Source of the DNA: Acidobacteriota bacterium
GTDB lineage: Bacteria; Acidobacteriota; UBA6911
Length of the DNA: 45,729 nucleotides
Reading direction: 5' to 3'
Assembly: GCA_016933615.1 (NCBI GenBank)
Contig: JAFGAO010000128.1
Coordinates: forward strand, 1-45,729
The position numbers and the translations under genes were made by a program. Positions 1 through 10,425 of the stretch are shown one piece after another. The notes below the pieces were generated by a model, which searched no databases, was not told the DNA's origin, and was given only the letters and a program-made list of their open reading frames with translations. Every line of letters starts with the position of its first letter. Positions within the stretch are counted from its first letter, which is position 1.

Positions 1-75
<75 letters not shown>

Positions 76-308
76 ATTGAAGATCCCCGAATTCTCATTC
101 GGGGTACTGGTGTCATACATTTGGAATGGATGTTTTGGACACGCACTATCTAGTTATCAAAGATCTAGGTATTTCGCTATATTAGGTAAAAAAAGCCGAG
201 AAGTCAAGTATGCTTTGTTTTTACCCGCTTCACCGGAGGGCGTTAAGTTTGCCGCCACGCCATTTTCGGGGCCGGTTTCCGTCCCCGAACTTCCATTAAA
301 GCCCGGGA

Positions 309-337
309 ATAGTAGAGGCAAACCCGCCGCATGTCAA
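309..337 (-). promoter_or_regulatory. Putative sigma70-type promoter for the rRNA operon
   Basis: Minus strand: TTGACA (337-332), 17-nt spacer, TACTAT (314-309). An A/T-rich stretch lies upstream of the -35, about 230 nt before the 16S 5' end. Confidence 0.8.
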
Positions 338-955
338 GAACGATTGTTAAATTTTTGCTAATCTTTCAGGAGACTCGCGGGGGAATCCTCCATCTCGGAA
401 ATTCTATCTCCAATAATATCAATGTGATATATGATACCTATCCAAAATTACCCATAGTGAGACCGGGCACAAAAAGTACCACGGCGCTACTTTTCCGGTT
501 CCGGAAATCGATGTGCGTCAAGCCCCGGGGCGGCACACAAGGCCGGCGGATTATTTCGGCTTAGGGCCGGCGGGACCCGAAATCGCATGGGGCTCCACAG
601 CAAAGGGGGACGCATTTTCAAATTTACTATTGTATTGAAAATCCCATAAAGTTTTCATGGAAGGAAAAGGCCAGGGCACCCTCGATGTAGCCGTATCGGA
701 AAATCCCGCAGGCTGACCCGACAAAATTGCACCGCGGAAAAAGACTATTAATAGGAATAAACAAGCTGCAGGTGCCTATTGACACGGAACCGGACGTGTG
801 AAAGCCTTATACATTCCGAGGATGATTTAAACGAACGATATAGATCCTTATGAGTTCCTAGCCGCATGGAAATGTAGGAAAATTGTTTGAGCAATAACAG
901 TATCCCGGCACTTTCCAGTTACACAATCAACATTTGACTATAAACCACAGGAGGT

Positions 956-1609
956 ATGTTCATGAAAAAGCTTTTGGTCGCTGCTGCGCTGTTCAGTCTG
1001 TTTTGTCTCCCGGCCCTAGCCGCGGACGCTCCGGCATTCGAGATCTTCGGCGGATACTCGCTTATTCACACCATGGACAATGATAAATTGGACCTTTCCT
1101 CGCAGACCGCCCAGGGATTCATCGCCGCGGTGGAAGGCAATGTCCATCCCAATTTCGGTATTGTCGGTGAATTCGGGTTCTACCAGAACACCGAATCCGG
1201 AGTCGAAAGCTACAACGGGTTTGAAGGCATCCCCTCGGCTCTTCCCTATGAATATGGATGGGAAGAAAAAACCCGGCATTACCCGATTTTATTCGGCCCC
1301 CGTGTCAGCTATCGAGGAGATACCGTCAGGGTTTTCGCCCATTACCTGCTCGGATTTGCCAAAACCACATGGGACTGGAAATACTGGGAAGAGTATGAAG
1401 GTTATTACGAGGAAACCGGCAGCGAGGGCGACACCAATTTCGCCCAGGCGGTCGGCGGCGGCATCGACATCTCACTGAACGACACGTTTTCGATCCGCCC
1501 CGCTCAAGTGGATTGGGTGAGCATAAGGGTCTCGGGCGACGGGGACTCCACGTGGATTAACGGCATCCGGTATTCCGGCGGCATTGTTATCAAACTCGGT
1601 TCCAGGTAG
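956..1609 (+). CDS. Secreted outer-membrane beta-barrel-like protein (paralog A)
   Basis: Signal peptide MKKLLVAAALFSLFCLPALAADA; barrel-like alternation; RBS AGGAGG. Start probably MKKLL at 962. Strongly similar to the ORF at 2064. Confidence 0.8.
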   Translation: MFMKKLLVAAALFSLFCLPALAADAPAFEIFGGYSLIHTMDNDKLDLSSQTAQGFIAAVEGNVHPNFGIVGEFGFYQNTESGVESYNGFEGIPSALPYEYGWEEKTRHYPILFGPRVSYRGDTVRVFAHYLLGFAKTTWDWKYWEEYEGYYEETGSEGDTNFAQAVGGGIDISLNDTFSIRPAQVDWVSIRVSGDGDSTWINGIRYSGGIVIKLGSR

Positions 1610-1676
1610 ATACCGGTTCCGTCAAGTCGGAACGATTTTTAAGTTTTAAACGTTTCTAGAGCTGGAATGCAGACAA

Positions 1677-1713
1677 CCGTCGTGCGGGCCCAAGAAAACG
1701 GCCTGCACGACGG
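1677..1713 (+). terminator. Hairpin downstream of paralog A (terminator-like, no U-tract)
   Basis: CCGTCGTGCGGGCC-CAAGAAAAC-GGCCTGCACGACGG: 14-bp stem with one G-T wobble. Confidence 0.5.
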
Positions 1714-2063
1714 GAAAAAACGGCATCCTGAAACTCAAGCGAAACCCTTCTCAATCCCTCGCCTTCCCCGCATCTCCATCTATCCCGTCCATAGCCGATG
1801 CAATCGCTTTTCAGTCAGACGCGCGCTGCCGCTCCATATCCTGTGCGGATTCCTTCCTAGTAAGGACGCAGGTATAAAAAAATCAGGTAGAAATAAAAAA
1901 ATTTGTTTTTTTTGTGACTTTTGTGTATTTTAACACGCAAACATTATTCCAATGGGGTATCAATGCCGATGGATAATTGAATGCCTTAAGCGGCAGATTG
2001 AAATAAAGGATTATTCGCGTAAACCGATGAAGCATCTGTTAACAAAACTCAGGAGGTAGGTGC

Positions 2064-2684
2064 ATGAAAAAGCTTTTAGCTGCAGTCACGCTGTTCAGTA
2101 TGTTCTGTTTGCCGGCATTTGCCGGTGATGCTCCGGCGTTCGAGATCTTCGGCGGATACTCTCTTATCCACGCCGGAGAAGTCGAGGAATATGACGTTTG
2201 CGCCCAGACCTTACACGGATTTATCGCGGCCGTGGAAGGGAATGTCCATCCCAATTTCGGAATCGTCGGTGAGTTCGGTTTCTACCAAAACACCGATTCC
2301 GGAACCGAAACCGATGAATTTTATGAATATGGCTGGGAAGAAAAATACCGTCACATCCCGTTTTTATTCGGCCCCCGCGTCAGCTATCGGGGCGACAATG
2401 TCCGGCTTTTCGCTCATTACCTGCTCGGGGCCGTACGATCCTCAGTGGACTGGTACTATTGGGAAGAAGGGGAAGGAATGTACGAAGATTCCGGCACTGA
2501 AAGCGATACCAGTTTTGCCCAAGCAGTCGGGGGCGGTATCGACATCTCCCTGAACGATACGGTTTCCATCCGTCCCGCCCAAGTGGACTGGATCAGCATA
2601 AAGGCTACTTATGAAGACATATCCGAGTGGATGAATGCTTTCCGCTATTCCGGCGGCATCATCATTAAACTCGGTTCCAGGTAA
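2064..2684 (+). CDS. Secreted outer-membrane beta-barrel-like protein (paralog B)
   Basis: Signal peptide MKKLLAAVTLFSMFCLPAFAGDA; shares AFEIFGGYSLIHAGE, GFIAAVEGNVHPNFGIVGEFGFYQNT and a C-terminal IIIKLGSR-type strand with paralog A. Confidence 0.82.
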   Translation: MKKLLAAVTLFSMFCLPAFAGDAPAFEIFGGYSLIHAGEVEEYDVCAQTLHGFIAAVEGNVHPNFGIVGEFGFYQNTDSGTETDEFYEYGWEEKYRHIPFLFGPRVSYRGDNVRLFAHYLLGAVRSSVDWYYWEEGEGMYEDSGTESDTSFAQAVGGGIDISLNDTVSIRPAQVDWISIKATYEDISEWMNAFRYSGGIIIKLGSR

Positions 2685-2753
2685 AAGCCGAATCCGGCTT
2701 CCTGGAGCGAACTCTCGAGTTGAATCGTCTCGAGGCACTCTATACAGGCAATC

Positions 2754-2787
2754 GGCGGGCGGGCCGTTTTCATACGGCCCGTCCGCC
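2754..2787 (+). terminator. Hairpin downstream of paralog B (terminator-like, no U-tract)
   Basis: GGCGGGCGGGCCGT-TTTCAT-ACGGCCCGTCCGCC: 14-bp stem with one wobble. Confidence 0.5.
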
Positions 2788-2840
2788 GAATAAAATCAGG
2801 CAAACTGGGAATTCAGCGACAACCCCCTCCATTCACATCC

Positions 2841-3440
2841 CTACCCCGCACCGGCATTCATCCTGTCCAGAACCAGAGCAATGGCGCGCCAGTAGGCCTG
2901 GTGCTCCTGCTCCAGTATCCGGGCGGAGAGCGTTTCCTCGTCGTCCCCTTCCCTGACCTCGACCGCCCGCTGCAGGATGATCGGACCGGTGTCGACGCCT
3001 TCGTCCGCAAAATGCACGGTGCAGCCGGACACTTTGACGCCATGCTCCAGCGCCTGCCGCTGGGCGTGAAGGCCGGGGAAAGAAGGAAGCAGCGCCGGGT
3101 GTATGTTCAGGATCCGCTTCGGGAAGGCCCGTATCACTGCCGGGCTCAGGATGCGCATGAATCCGGCCAGGCATATGAGCGCGGGATCGTATTTTATGAG
3201 TTTTTCGACAAGCCGCCGGTCGTAGGCTTCTCTGTCCGCCCCCTTAGACGGCAGGCATTCGGCCTTGAGCCCGAACTCGCGGGCGCGCCCGAACCCCGCC
3301 GCTTCGGCGACATTGCTGATCACGCAGCAGATGGTCGCATTCAAATCCCCCCTCCGTATCGCTTCATGGATGGCTACGAAATTCGACCCGCGACCGGAAA
3401 GCAGTATGGCAAGCCTTCGATTGTCCATGGATCCCCGCAT
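2841..3440 (-). CDS. purN: Phosphoribosylglycinamide formyltransferase
   Basis: LAILLSGRGSNFVAIHEAI, CLAGFMRILSPAVI, LNIHPALLPSFPGLHAQRQALEHGVKVSGCTVHFADEGVDTGPII. Confidence 0.96.
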   Translation of the reverse strand: MRGSMDNRRLAILLSGRGSNFVAIHEAIRRGDLNATICCVISNVAEAAGFGRAREFGLKAECLPSKGADREAYDRRLVEKLIKYDPALICLAGFMRILSPAVIRAFPKRILNIHPALLPSFPGLHAQRQALEHGVKVSGCTVHFADEGVDTGPIILQRAVEVREGDDEETLSARILEQEHQAYWRAIALVLDRMNAGAG

Positions 3441-3557
3441 GGTTGAAAATTGAAGATTAAAAACACACCGCAGAAACGAAAAGACCGCAGAGGTCTGCAG
3501 AGGAAAACCAACTTTTAATATCTCTTTGTCCCTTACGACTGCTCTGCAACATTCGTT

Positions 3558-4991
3558 TTATTCATCCGGGGCTTCGGCCGGAGGCGGATCGTCCGTATCG
3601 TCGAAAAGCTTCCGCTGCCTGTCGTTGAAAACAACATCCGTCGGGTATCGGTCCGTAAAGCAGGCGGAGCAATACCGGTTCTTGTTATCCACCGACTTCA
3701 GAACGGACTCCAGGCTGTTGTAACCGAGCGAATCCGCCCCGATGAATTCCCCGATCTCCTCCACCGTTTTCGACGATGCGATCAGCTCGCGCTTCGTGGG
3801 GATGTCGATGCCGTAGTAGCATGGAGCAATCAGGGGCGGCGCCGTAATGCGTACGTGGATCTGCCGGGCTCCCGCCGCGCGGATAATCTGCACGATTTTT
3901 TTGCTCGTCGTTCCGCGGACGATGGAATCGTCCACGAGAACGACCCGCTTGCCCTGCAGTATTTCCCGCACCGGATTGAGCTTGATCTTGACGCCGAAAT
4001 TGCGGATGGACTGTTTCGGCTCGATAAAGGTCCGGCCGATATAGTGGTTGCGTATCAATCCGAACTCCAGGGGAATCCCGCTTTCCTGGGAATACCCTAT
4101 GGCGGCCGAAACGCCGGAGTCGGGAACCGGAACGACCACGTCGGCATCCGCTTTATGCTGCCGCGCCAGGTTTTTGCCCATTTCCCTTCGGCTGCTATTC
4201 ACCGTCCGTCCGAACACCAGGCTGTCGGGACGGCTGAAGTAAATATGCTCGAAAACACAGAAGGAAGGCTTCTCTTTCGGCAAGGGAAACTGATATTCCA
4301 GGCTGTTCCCCTCGATCGTCAAAACCTCCCCCGGCTCGATGTCCCGGATATATTCCGCGTTGATCAGGTCCAGCGCGCACGTTTCGGAAGCCACGACATA
4401 GGAATCCCTGATCCTGCCCAGGACCAGGGGGCGGAAGCCGCGCGGGTCCCTGGCCGCAAGTAGGTATTCCGGAGTCAACAGCACCAGGCAATAGGCACCC
4501 TGTATCATTCGCAGAGCTTCGACAAAAGCTTCCTGGAGCGTGCGCCTCCTGGACCGGGATATGAGATGCAGCACGACTTCAGTGTCGCTGGTCGAGTGGA
4601 AAATAGCGCCGTCCCGCTCCAGTTCCCGCTTCAGCTGGGATGCGTTGGTAAGGTTCCCGTTGTGAGCGAGCGCTACGGGCCCCCGCCAGCAGTCGATCAG
4701 CATCGGCTGGGCGTTCCATAGAGCGCTTTCCCCGGAAGTCGAATAACGGACGTGCCCCAGGGCGGAATCGCCCGGAAGCCTTTCCAGGCGGTATTCGCTG
4801 AAAAGATCGGCCACGTAACCCATCCCTCTTTCGATGTGCAATTTGACCCGGTCGGAACTTACGATGCCGGCGGATTCCTGTCCGCGGTGCTGCAGCGCGT
4901 AGAGCCCCAGGTAGGTCATTCTCGCCGCCTCAGGGTGGGACACGATACCGAAAATGCCGCATTCCTCTCCCGGTTTATCCCAAGGTTCCAT
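3558..4991 (-). CDS. purF: Amidophosphoribosyltransferase
   Basis: ECGIFGIVSHPEAARMTYLGLYALQHRGQESAGI plus VVLVDDSIVRGTTSKKIVQIIRAAGA PRPP motif. Confidence 0.97.
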   Translation of the reverse strand: MEPWDKPGEECGIFGIVSHPEAARMTYLGLYALQHRGQESAGIVSSDRVKLHIERGMGYVADLFSEYRLERLPGDSALGHVRYSTSGESALWNAQPMLIDCWRGPVALAHNGNLTNASQLKRELERDGAIFHSTSDTEVVLHLISRSRRRTLQEAFVEALRMIQGAYCLVLLTPEYLLAARDPRGFRPLVLGRIRDSYVVASETCALDLINAEYIRDIEPGEVLTIEGNSLEYQFPLPKEKPSFCVFEHIYFSRPDSLVFGRTVNSSRREMGKNLARQHKADADVVVPVPDSGVSAAIGYSQESGIPLEFGLIRNHYIGRTFIEPKQSIRNFGVKIKLNPVREILQGKRVVLVDDSIVRGTTSKKIVQIIRAAGARQIHVRITAPPLIAPCYYGIDIPTKRELIASSKTVEEIGEFIGADSLGYNSLESVLKSVDNKNRYCSACFTDRYPTDVVFNDRQRKLFDDTDDPPPAEAPDE

Positions 4992-5368
4992 TCTTATATT
5001 TTCCCAAGATTTGTATTAATGAATCCATTTACCTATCGGTTCCGCCCGCGCCGTCGCGTAACTGTTTTCCCTGCAGCTCCTGGGCCGCGAGCGTGTCCGA
5101 GGCGGGGGCGAATTCCGTTTCCGGTCCGTGGAAATTCATATTATACACAATCCGGCAAATAGCACTGACGGAATAATCCAAACCGGGAAGGCCCGCGGAC
5201 CCGCTCGGGCAATGGCTGGAAAAATTAAATCCGGGGGAAAAGAATCCCTTCGGAATCCATTTTTGCGGATTTCCGCCTCATTTTTCTATGCCGGAGACAT
5301 GCCTTGATATACCATAATAGAGTTTTGCGGGGGCTATAGGAACAACGAAGGAAACAGGGAGCACGCAG

Positions 5369-6250
5369 ATGGCGGATAGAGACGACTTGAGCAACGCAAA
5401 AAACTTCCATTTGGATATGCCGGCAAGAAGCGAGCCGTTTTTTCTTAAAGGATCCCAGTCGCTGGACTGGGGCATGCAAAACCGCCTGGCAAGGATATTC
5501 CACCCTGCATCGGGCAGAACCGTCATGCTCGCCATCGACCACGGGTATTTCCAGGGACCCACGACGGGCCTCGAAAGAGTCGACCTGAATATCGTCCCGC
5601 TCCTGCCTTTTGCCGATGCTCTGATGCTGACACGCGGCATTCTCAGGTCTTCGATCCCTCCATCGGCGCCGCGCGGCACCGTGCTGCGTGCCAGCGGCGG
5701 CCCCAGCATTCTGAAGGAGCTTTCCAACGAACAGATCGCAATGGACTTAGAGGACGCCATACGGCTGAACGCCGCAGCGCTGGCCGTGCAGGTTTTCATC
5801 GGCGGAGAATTCGAAACTCAGTCGATTCACAATATGACGCGTCTCGTTGATGCCGGCAACCGGTACGGGATACCCGTGCTGGGAGTGACGGCTGTCGGGA
5901 AAAATATGACACGGGATGCCCGATACTTCCGTTTGGCATGCCGCATCTCGGCCGAACTGGGTGCCCATTTCGTCAAAACCTACTACGTTGAGGAGGGCTT
6001 CGAAACGGTTACGGCATCCTGCCCCGTTCCCGTTATTATGGCCGGAGGTAAAAAGCTGCCTGAACTGGAAGCATTGACCATGGCCTACAATGCCGTCCGG
6101 GAAGGCGCCGCCGGCGTGGACATGGGGCGCAATATCTTTCAGTCGGACGCCCCCGCCGCAATGATACAGGCGGTAAGGAAAGTGGTTCACGAAGGGGTGA
6201 AACCGGATGAGGCGTTCGAAATATACCGGGAATTAAAGAGTAAGCCGTAA
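5369..6250 (+). CDS. lsrF: LsrF-like class I aldolase/thiolase (DhnA family)
   Basis: Resembles LsrF along its length: [45 protein letters not shown], [27 protein letters not shown]. Confidence 0.85.
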   Translation: MADRDDLSNAKNFHLDMPARSEPFFLKGSQSLDWGMQNRLARIFHPASGRTVMLAIDHGYFQGPTTGLERVDLNIVPLLPFADALMLTRGILRSSIPPSAPRGTVLRASGGPSILKELSNEQIAMDLEDAIRLNAAALAVQVFIGGEFETQSIHNMTRLVDAGNRYGIPVLGVTAVGKNMTRDARYFRLACRISAELGAHFVKTYYVEEGFETVTASCPVPVIMAGGKKLPELEALTMAYNAVREGAAGVDMGRNIFQSDAPAAMIQAVRKVVHEGVKPDEAFEIYRELKSKP

Positions 6251-6482
6251 ACCTCACCAATTAAGGTCGCGTTGAGTTACCTGGAAACGAAGTCGGGCTG
6301 ATGCAACGAACTTGAACCGGCGATTGGCGCGATATTCATGATAGGTTGAACAAAGCCTTGAAGCCCGATCCCAACAAGGGAACCGTGGCCGCGCTGTCGG
6401 GCGATGCGAAAACCCCTGGAAAAACCCGAGGACGGGTTTATGGATCGTATTTTTACAGGCGTCCGCCTGCAACGGGAGCAGC

Positions 6483-8591
6483 ATGGAAAACCGCTGGTCG
6501 GATAACGAAGCATCTCAATTTATCGAGGAATATAAGGGGAAATGCGGCGCGGACCTGGCTGCCTGCCTGTACATCTCGTCCCTCATTGGAGCGGACGAGA
6601 GCCTGGTTCTGCACGGCGGGGGCAATTCCTCGGTCAAGTCGGCCCACATCGATCTTTTCGGCGAAGAGATCGAATCCATTTATGTCAAGGCTTCCGGCCA
6701 CGATATGGCATGCGCACGCCCGAACGGCTATAGCGGACTCGATCTGGGATACCTGAAAAAGCTTCGTTTCCTTCCGGAGCTTTCCGAGGCGGAAACGGCA
6801 AACGTGTTCCGGACTCATTTGCTGGATTCGAATGCAGCCATGCCTTCAATCGAAACACTTCTGCATGCGTTCATTCCGGGAAAGTACGTCAACCACACGC
6901 ACCCGGACGCCATCCTGACCCTTTCCAACCAGATCGACGGAGAAAGCCGGCTGCATCAAGCGCTGGGAGACGGGGTTCTGATTCTTCCCTATTATCCGTC
7001 GGGTTTCAAGCTGGCAATAGCCGTTGCCGATTTGATGGACTCCGGCGCCGCCGCCAACGCACTGGTTTTAATGAAGCACGGACTCGTGACCTGGGGAGAA
7101 ACGGCAAGGGAATCCTATGAAGCGACCATAAGCCTGGTCGGCAAAGCCGAGAAGTACATATCGAAACATGCCCGAAACTTAAGCGCAGCGGGCATTTCCA
7201 CGTCCCCCGAGGAGGCTGGAAAGAAATATCTTCAAATCGCTCCCGTGATCCGGGGAGTTATGGCGCAGCCGACCGGCGACCGGGATCGTCCCTGGTTGAT
7301 GTCTATCGTCCAGCCCCTGATAAACAGGGACGTGCTGGAGCTGCTGGATTCCGATAAGGGCCGGGACATTGCATCCACGCCGCCCCTGACATCGGACCAC
7401 CTGATCCGCACCAAGGCCAATTATCTCTGGATCGAGAACCCGGAGTACGGCGATCCGTCGAGGCTGCGGTCGCAGATTTCGGAAGCCGTCGGCAAATACA
7501 TCGACGACTACAACGCATACGTCGACCGGCATGCCGACAGGATGCCGGAGGGGGTCAAGCGGCTCGATGCCCTGCCCCGGGTCCTTCTTCTTCCCGGACT
7601 GGGCGCGATATGCGTCGGCAAGAGCGTCGAGGATTCCACCATCGTGCGGGACATCACCAGCCACACCCTTTCCGTTAAAAAACGGATCGCGGCCATGGGA
7701 AGGTACAGCGGATTGGACGAAGAGGCCCTGTTCGACATGGAATACAAACCGCTGCAGCATTCCAAGCTGCAGCGATCCGCGCGGCTCCCTCTGGAGCGGA
7801 AAACGGCCCTGATTACCGGGGCCGCCGGCGCCATCGGATCCGGCATTGCACAGGAGCTGCTCGAACAGGGATGCCACGTCGCCGTGTCCGACGTCGACGG
7901 CTCCCGCATGAAAGAGCTGGTCGAAGAATTGCGGATTTCTTTCGGCTCCAGGGTGCTCGGCGTTGCTCTCGACATCACAAATCCGCAATCGGTCACGGAG
8001 GGATTCAATTCCGTGATCCGGTCCTGGGGAGGCCTGGATATAGCCGTTCTCAATGCGGGCATGGCCCATGTTTCCCCGATCGAGAGCATGGATATCGAGA
8101 CATTTCAGAAGCTTGAAAAGATAAATGTCGAAGGCACCCTGGGCATGCTGAACGGGTGCGCCCGTCATTTCAGGCTCCAGGGCACCGGAGGCGATATCGT
8201 GCTTATTTCAACCAAAAACGTGTTCGCGCCGGGCGCCCGCTTCGGAGCCTACAGCGCAACGAAAGCGGCAGCGCATCAGCTGGCCAGGATCGCGAGCCAG
8301 GAATTCGCGGAATTCGACGTGCGGGTGAACATGGTTGCTCCCGACGCGGTATTTTCAAACGGAAACCGCAGATCGGGATTGTGGGACCGGATCGGTCCCG
8401 ACAGAATGGCGGCGAGAGGATTGAGCGCAGAAGGACTGGAGGAATACTACCGGAACCGCAACCTCCTCAAAGCCAGGATCACGGCCCGGCATGTGGCAAA
8501 AGCCGTTCTCTTTTTTATCACGCGTCAGACTCCGACGACGGGGGCGACCCTCCCCGTCGACGGGGGGCTGCCCGATGCGACGCCGAGATAG
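6483..8591 (+). CDS. Bifunctional class II aldolase / short-chain dehydrogenase (RhaD-RhaE-like fusion)
   Basis: N-terminal class II aldolase signatures (GGGNSSVK, NHTHPDAILTL, LMKHGLVTWGE); C-terminal SDR (ALITGAAGAIGSGIA, LNAGMAH, YSATKAA). Confidence 0.88.
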   Translation: MENRWSDNEASQFIEEYKGKCGADLAACLYISSLIGADESLVLHGGGNSSVKSAHIDLFGEEIESIYVKASGHDMACARPNGYSGLDLGYLKKLRFLPELSEAETANVFRTHLLDSNAAMPSIETLLHAFIPGKYVNHTHPDAILTLSNQIDGESRLHQALGDGVLILPYYPSGFKLAIAVADLMDSGAAANALVLMKHGLVTWGETARESYEATISLVGKAEKYISKHARNLSAAGISTSPEEAGKKYLQIAPVIRGVMAQPTGDRDRPWLMSIVQPLINRDVLELLDSDKGRDIASTPPLTSDHLIRTKANYLWIENPEYGDPSRLRSQISEAVGKYIDDYNAYVDRHADRMPEGVKRLDALPRVLLLPGLGAICVGKSVEDSTIVRDITSHTLSVKKRIAAMGRYSGLDEEALFDMEYKPLQHSKLQRSARLPLERKTALITGAAGAIGSGIAQELLEQGCHVAVSDVDGSRMKELVEELRISFGSRVLGVALDITNPQSVTEGFNSVIRSWGGLDIAVLNAGMAHVSPIESMDIETFQKLEKINVEGTLGMLNGCARHFRLQGTGGDIVLISTKNVFAPGARFGAYSATKAAAHQLARIASQEFAEFDVRVNMVAPDAVFSNGNRRSGLWDRIGPDRMAARGLSAEGLEEYYRNRNLLKARITARHVAKAVLFFITRQTPTTGATLPVDGGLPDATPR

Positions 8592-8593
8592 AA

Positions 8594-8683
8594 GGGGCGA
8601 ACTTTGAGTTCGCCCAATGCAAACCTCGTGTTCGCCCTTTTGACGAAACCGTAGATCGTAGGGGCGAACCTCGTGTTCGCCCT
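8594..8683. repeat. Palindromic GGGGCGAAC...GTTCGCCC repeats (two full copies, one partial)
   Basis: ggggcgaactttgagttcgccc, aacctcgtgttcgccc, ggggcgaacctcgtgttcgccc. Confidence 0.85.
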
Positions 8684-8726
8684 ATTTGGAAAATAAAGTG
8701 GAATCAAGAATAACATTGAAAGATCA

Positions 8727-9332
8727 ATGATAGGACATTTGAGAGGCCGGCTTCTTCACAAGAAACCCAATTCCGTCATACTGGATGTCCAGGGCATCGG
8801 CTACGAGGTCTGCATTCCTCTAACCACCTTTTACGAACTCCCGGGCGAGGGAAACGAGGTTTCTCTCAACATTCATACACACGTTCGCGAAGACGCCCTT
8901 CTGCTGTTCGGATTCCATACCCGTCGCGAGAAGGACTTCTTCCTGAAGCTGATCTCGATCAGCGGGATCGGACCAAAACTCGCCGTCGTCATTCTTTCCG
9001 GGGCCCGGGTGGAGGAACTTGCCGCCGCCATCTCGGAAAGCAACCTGCCGCGGCTCACGGCCATCCCCGGGGTCGGACGCAAAACCGCGGAACGGATAAT
9101 ACTGGAACTCAAAAGCCAGATCACGGCGTTTCTCCTGCCGGAGCAGGCCGAAGCCATGCAAAAAGGCAATGTCTTCGGCGCCCTTGAAGAGGATGTCCTT
9201 TCGGCGCTTGTGAATCTGGGATATCCCAGGCCCGCCGCCGAAAAATCCCTGAAATCCGTTCTGAAATCCGACCGGTGCGAGCGGACATTCGAAGACGTAT
9301 TGAGGAACACCCTGCAGAGCCTTTCCGGGTAA
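8727..9332 (+). CDS. ruvA: Holliday junction branch migration protein RuvA
   Basis: MIGHLRGRLLHKKPNSVILDVQGIGYEVCIP; HhH motifs ISGIGPKLAVVIL and IPGVGRKTAERIILELK. Confidence 0.97.
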   Translation: MIGHLRGRLLHKKPNSVILDVQGIGYEVCIPLTTFYELPGEGNEVSLNIHTHVREDALLLFGFHTRREKDFFLKLISISGIGPKLAVVILSGARVEELAAAISESNLPRLTAIPGVGRKTAERIILELKSQITAFLLPEQAEAMQKGNVFGALEEDVLSALVNLGYPRPAAEKSLKSVLKSDRCERTFEDVLRNTLQSLSG

Positions 9333-9356
9333 TGCGGCTCACGAATACGGTACGGC

Positions 9357-10388
9357 ATGGCAAAACATACACCGGATCCCACAATCCTGAATCCCTCTCC
9401 ACAGTCCGAAGACAGGTCTTTCGAGCAGAGCCTGCGCCCGCAGTCGCTGAAACAGTATATCGGGCAGCAAAAAGTCAAGGACAACATTGAAATCAGCATC
9501 CGCGCGGCGGTCAACCGCCAGGAAGCTCTCGATCATGTGCTTCTCTACGGCCCTCCGGGCCTGGGGAAAACAACCCTGGCGTCCATCATTGCGAATGAAA
9601 TGAACGTGAATATCCGCACCACCAGCGGGCCGGTCATCGAAAAGCGCGGGGATCTCGCCGCGATCCTGACCAACCTCAAGCCGAACGACATCCTCTTCAT
9701 CGATGAAATTCACCGGCTCCACCCTTCCATCGAGGAAATCCTGTATCCGGCCATGGAGGATTATTATATCGACATCATGATCGGCGAAGGCCCCGGGGCG
9801 CGGAGCATCAAAATGCCCCTTCCCCATTTCACACTTGTGGGAGCCACGACGAGGGCCGGCCTCCTGACGGCGCCCCTGCGGGGCAGATTCGGAATCATTC
9901 ATCGCCTGGAATTCTACAACAGCCGGGAACTGGAGGTGATCGTGCGCCAGTCGGCCCGGACATTGGGGGTGGATATCGACGACGAGGGCGCGCTGGAGAT
10001 CGGCTCCCGAAGCCGGGGGACGCCCAGAATAGCCAACAGGCTGCTCCGGCGCGTGCGCGATTACGCGGAAGTCAGGGCCGACGGGCACATCAACAGGCAG
10101 GTAGCGACGGAAGCGCTGAAAATGATGGACGTGGACACTTACGGTTTTGATGAAATCGACCGCAAACTGATGCTCACGATTTTGGAAAAATACAACGGGG
10201 GCCCCGTCGGTGTGGCTTCTCTGGCCGCAGCTATCAGCGAGGACGCCGACGCCATCGAGGACATCTACGAACCCTACCTGATACAGATCGGCTTCATCGA
10301 CAGAACCCCGCGGGGCAGGATGGCCACCCGCCGGGCATTCGAGCACTTCAAGATCTCGCTTCCGTCGAACCAGAAAAACCTATTTTAA
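9357..10388 (+). CDS. ruvB: Holliday junction DNA helicase RuvB
   Basis: [60 protein letters not shown]. Confidence 0.98.
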   Translation: MAKHTPDPTILNPSPQSEDRSFEQSLRPQSLKQYIGQQKVKDNIEISIRAAVNRQEALDHVLLYGPPGLGKTTLASIIANEMNVNIRTTSGPVIEKRGDLAAILTNLKPNDILFIDEIHRLHPSIEEILYPAMEDYYIDIMIGEGPGARSIKMPLPHFTLVGATTRAGLLTAPLRGRFGIIHRLEFYNSRELEVIVRQSARTLGVDIDDEGALEIGSRSRGTPRIANRLLRRVRDYAEVRADGHINRQVATEALKMMDVDTYGFDEIDRKLMLTILEKYNGGPVGVASLAAAISEDADAIEDIYEPYLIQIGFIDRTPRGRMATRRAFEHFKISLPSNQKNLF

Positions 10389-10425
10389 AAGAAGCCGGAA
10401 GCCGGGCGAAGGATAGTATACTTGT

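Noticed and set aside
77-564. ORFs 77..361 and 331..564 (+)
   Set aside because: They lie antisense to the 16S leader and promoter, with no protein-like composition; the rRNA upstream region explains the sequence.
7179-8168. 329-aa ORF (-)
   Set aside because: Antisense shadow of the class II aldolase/SDR fusion, low-complexity high-GC composition.
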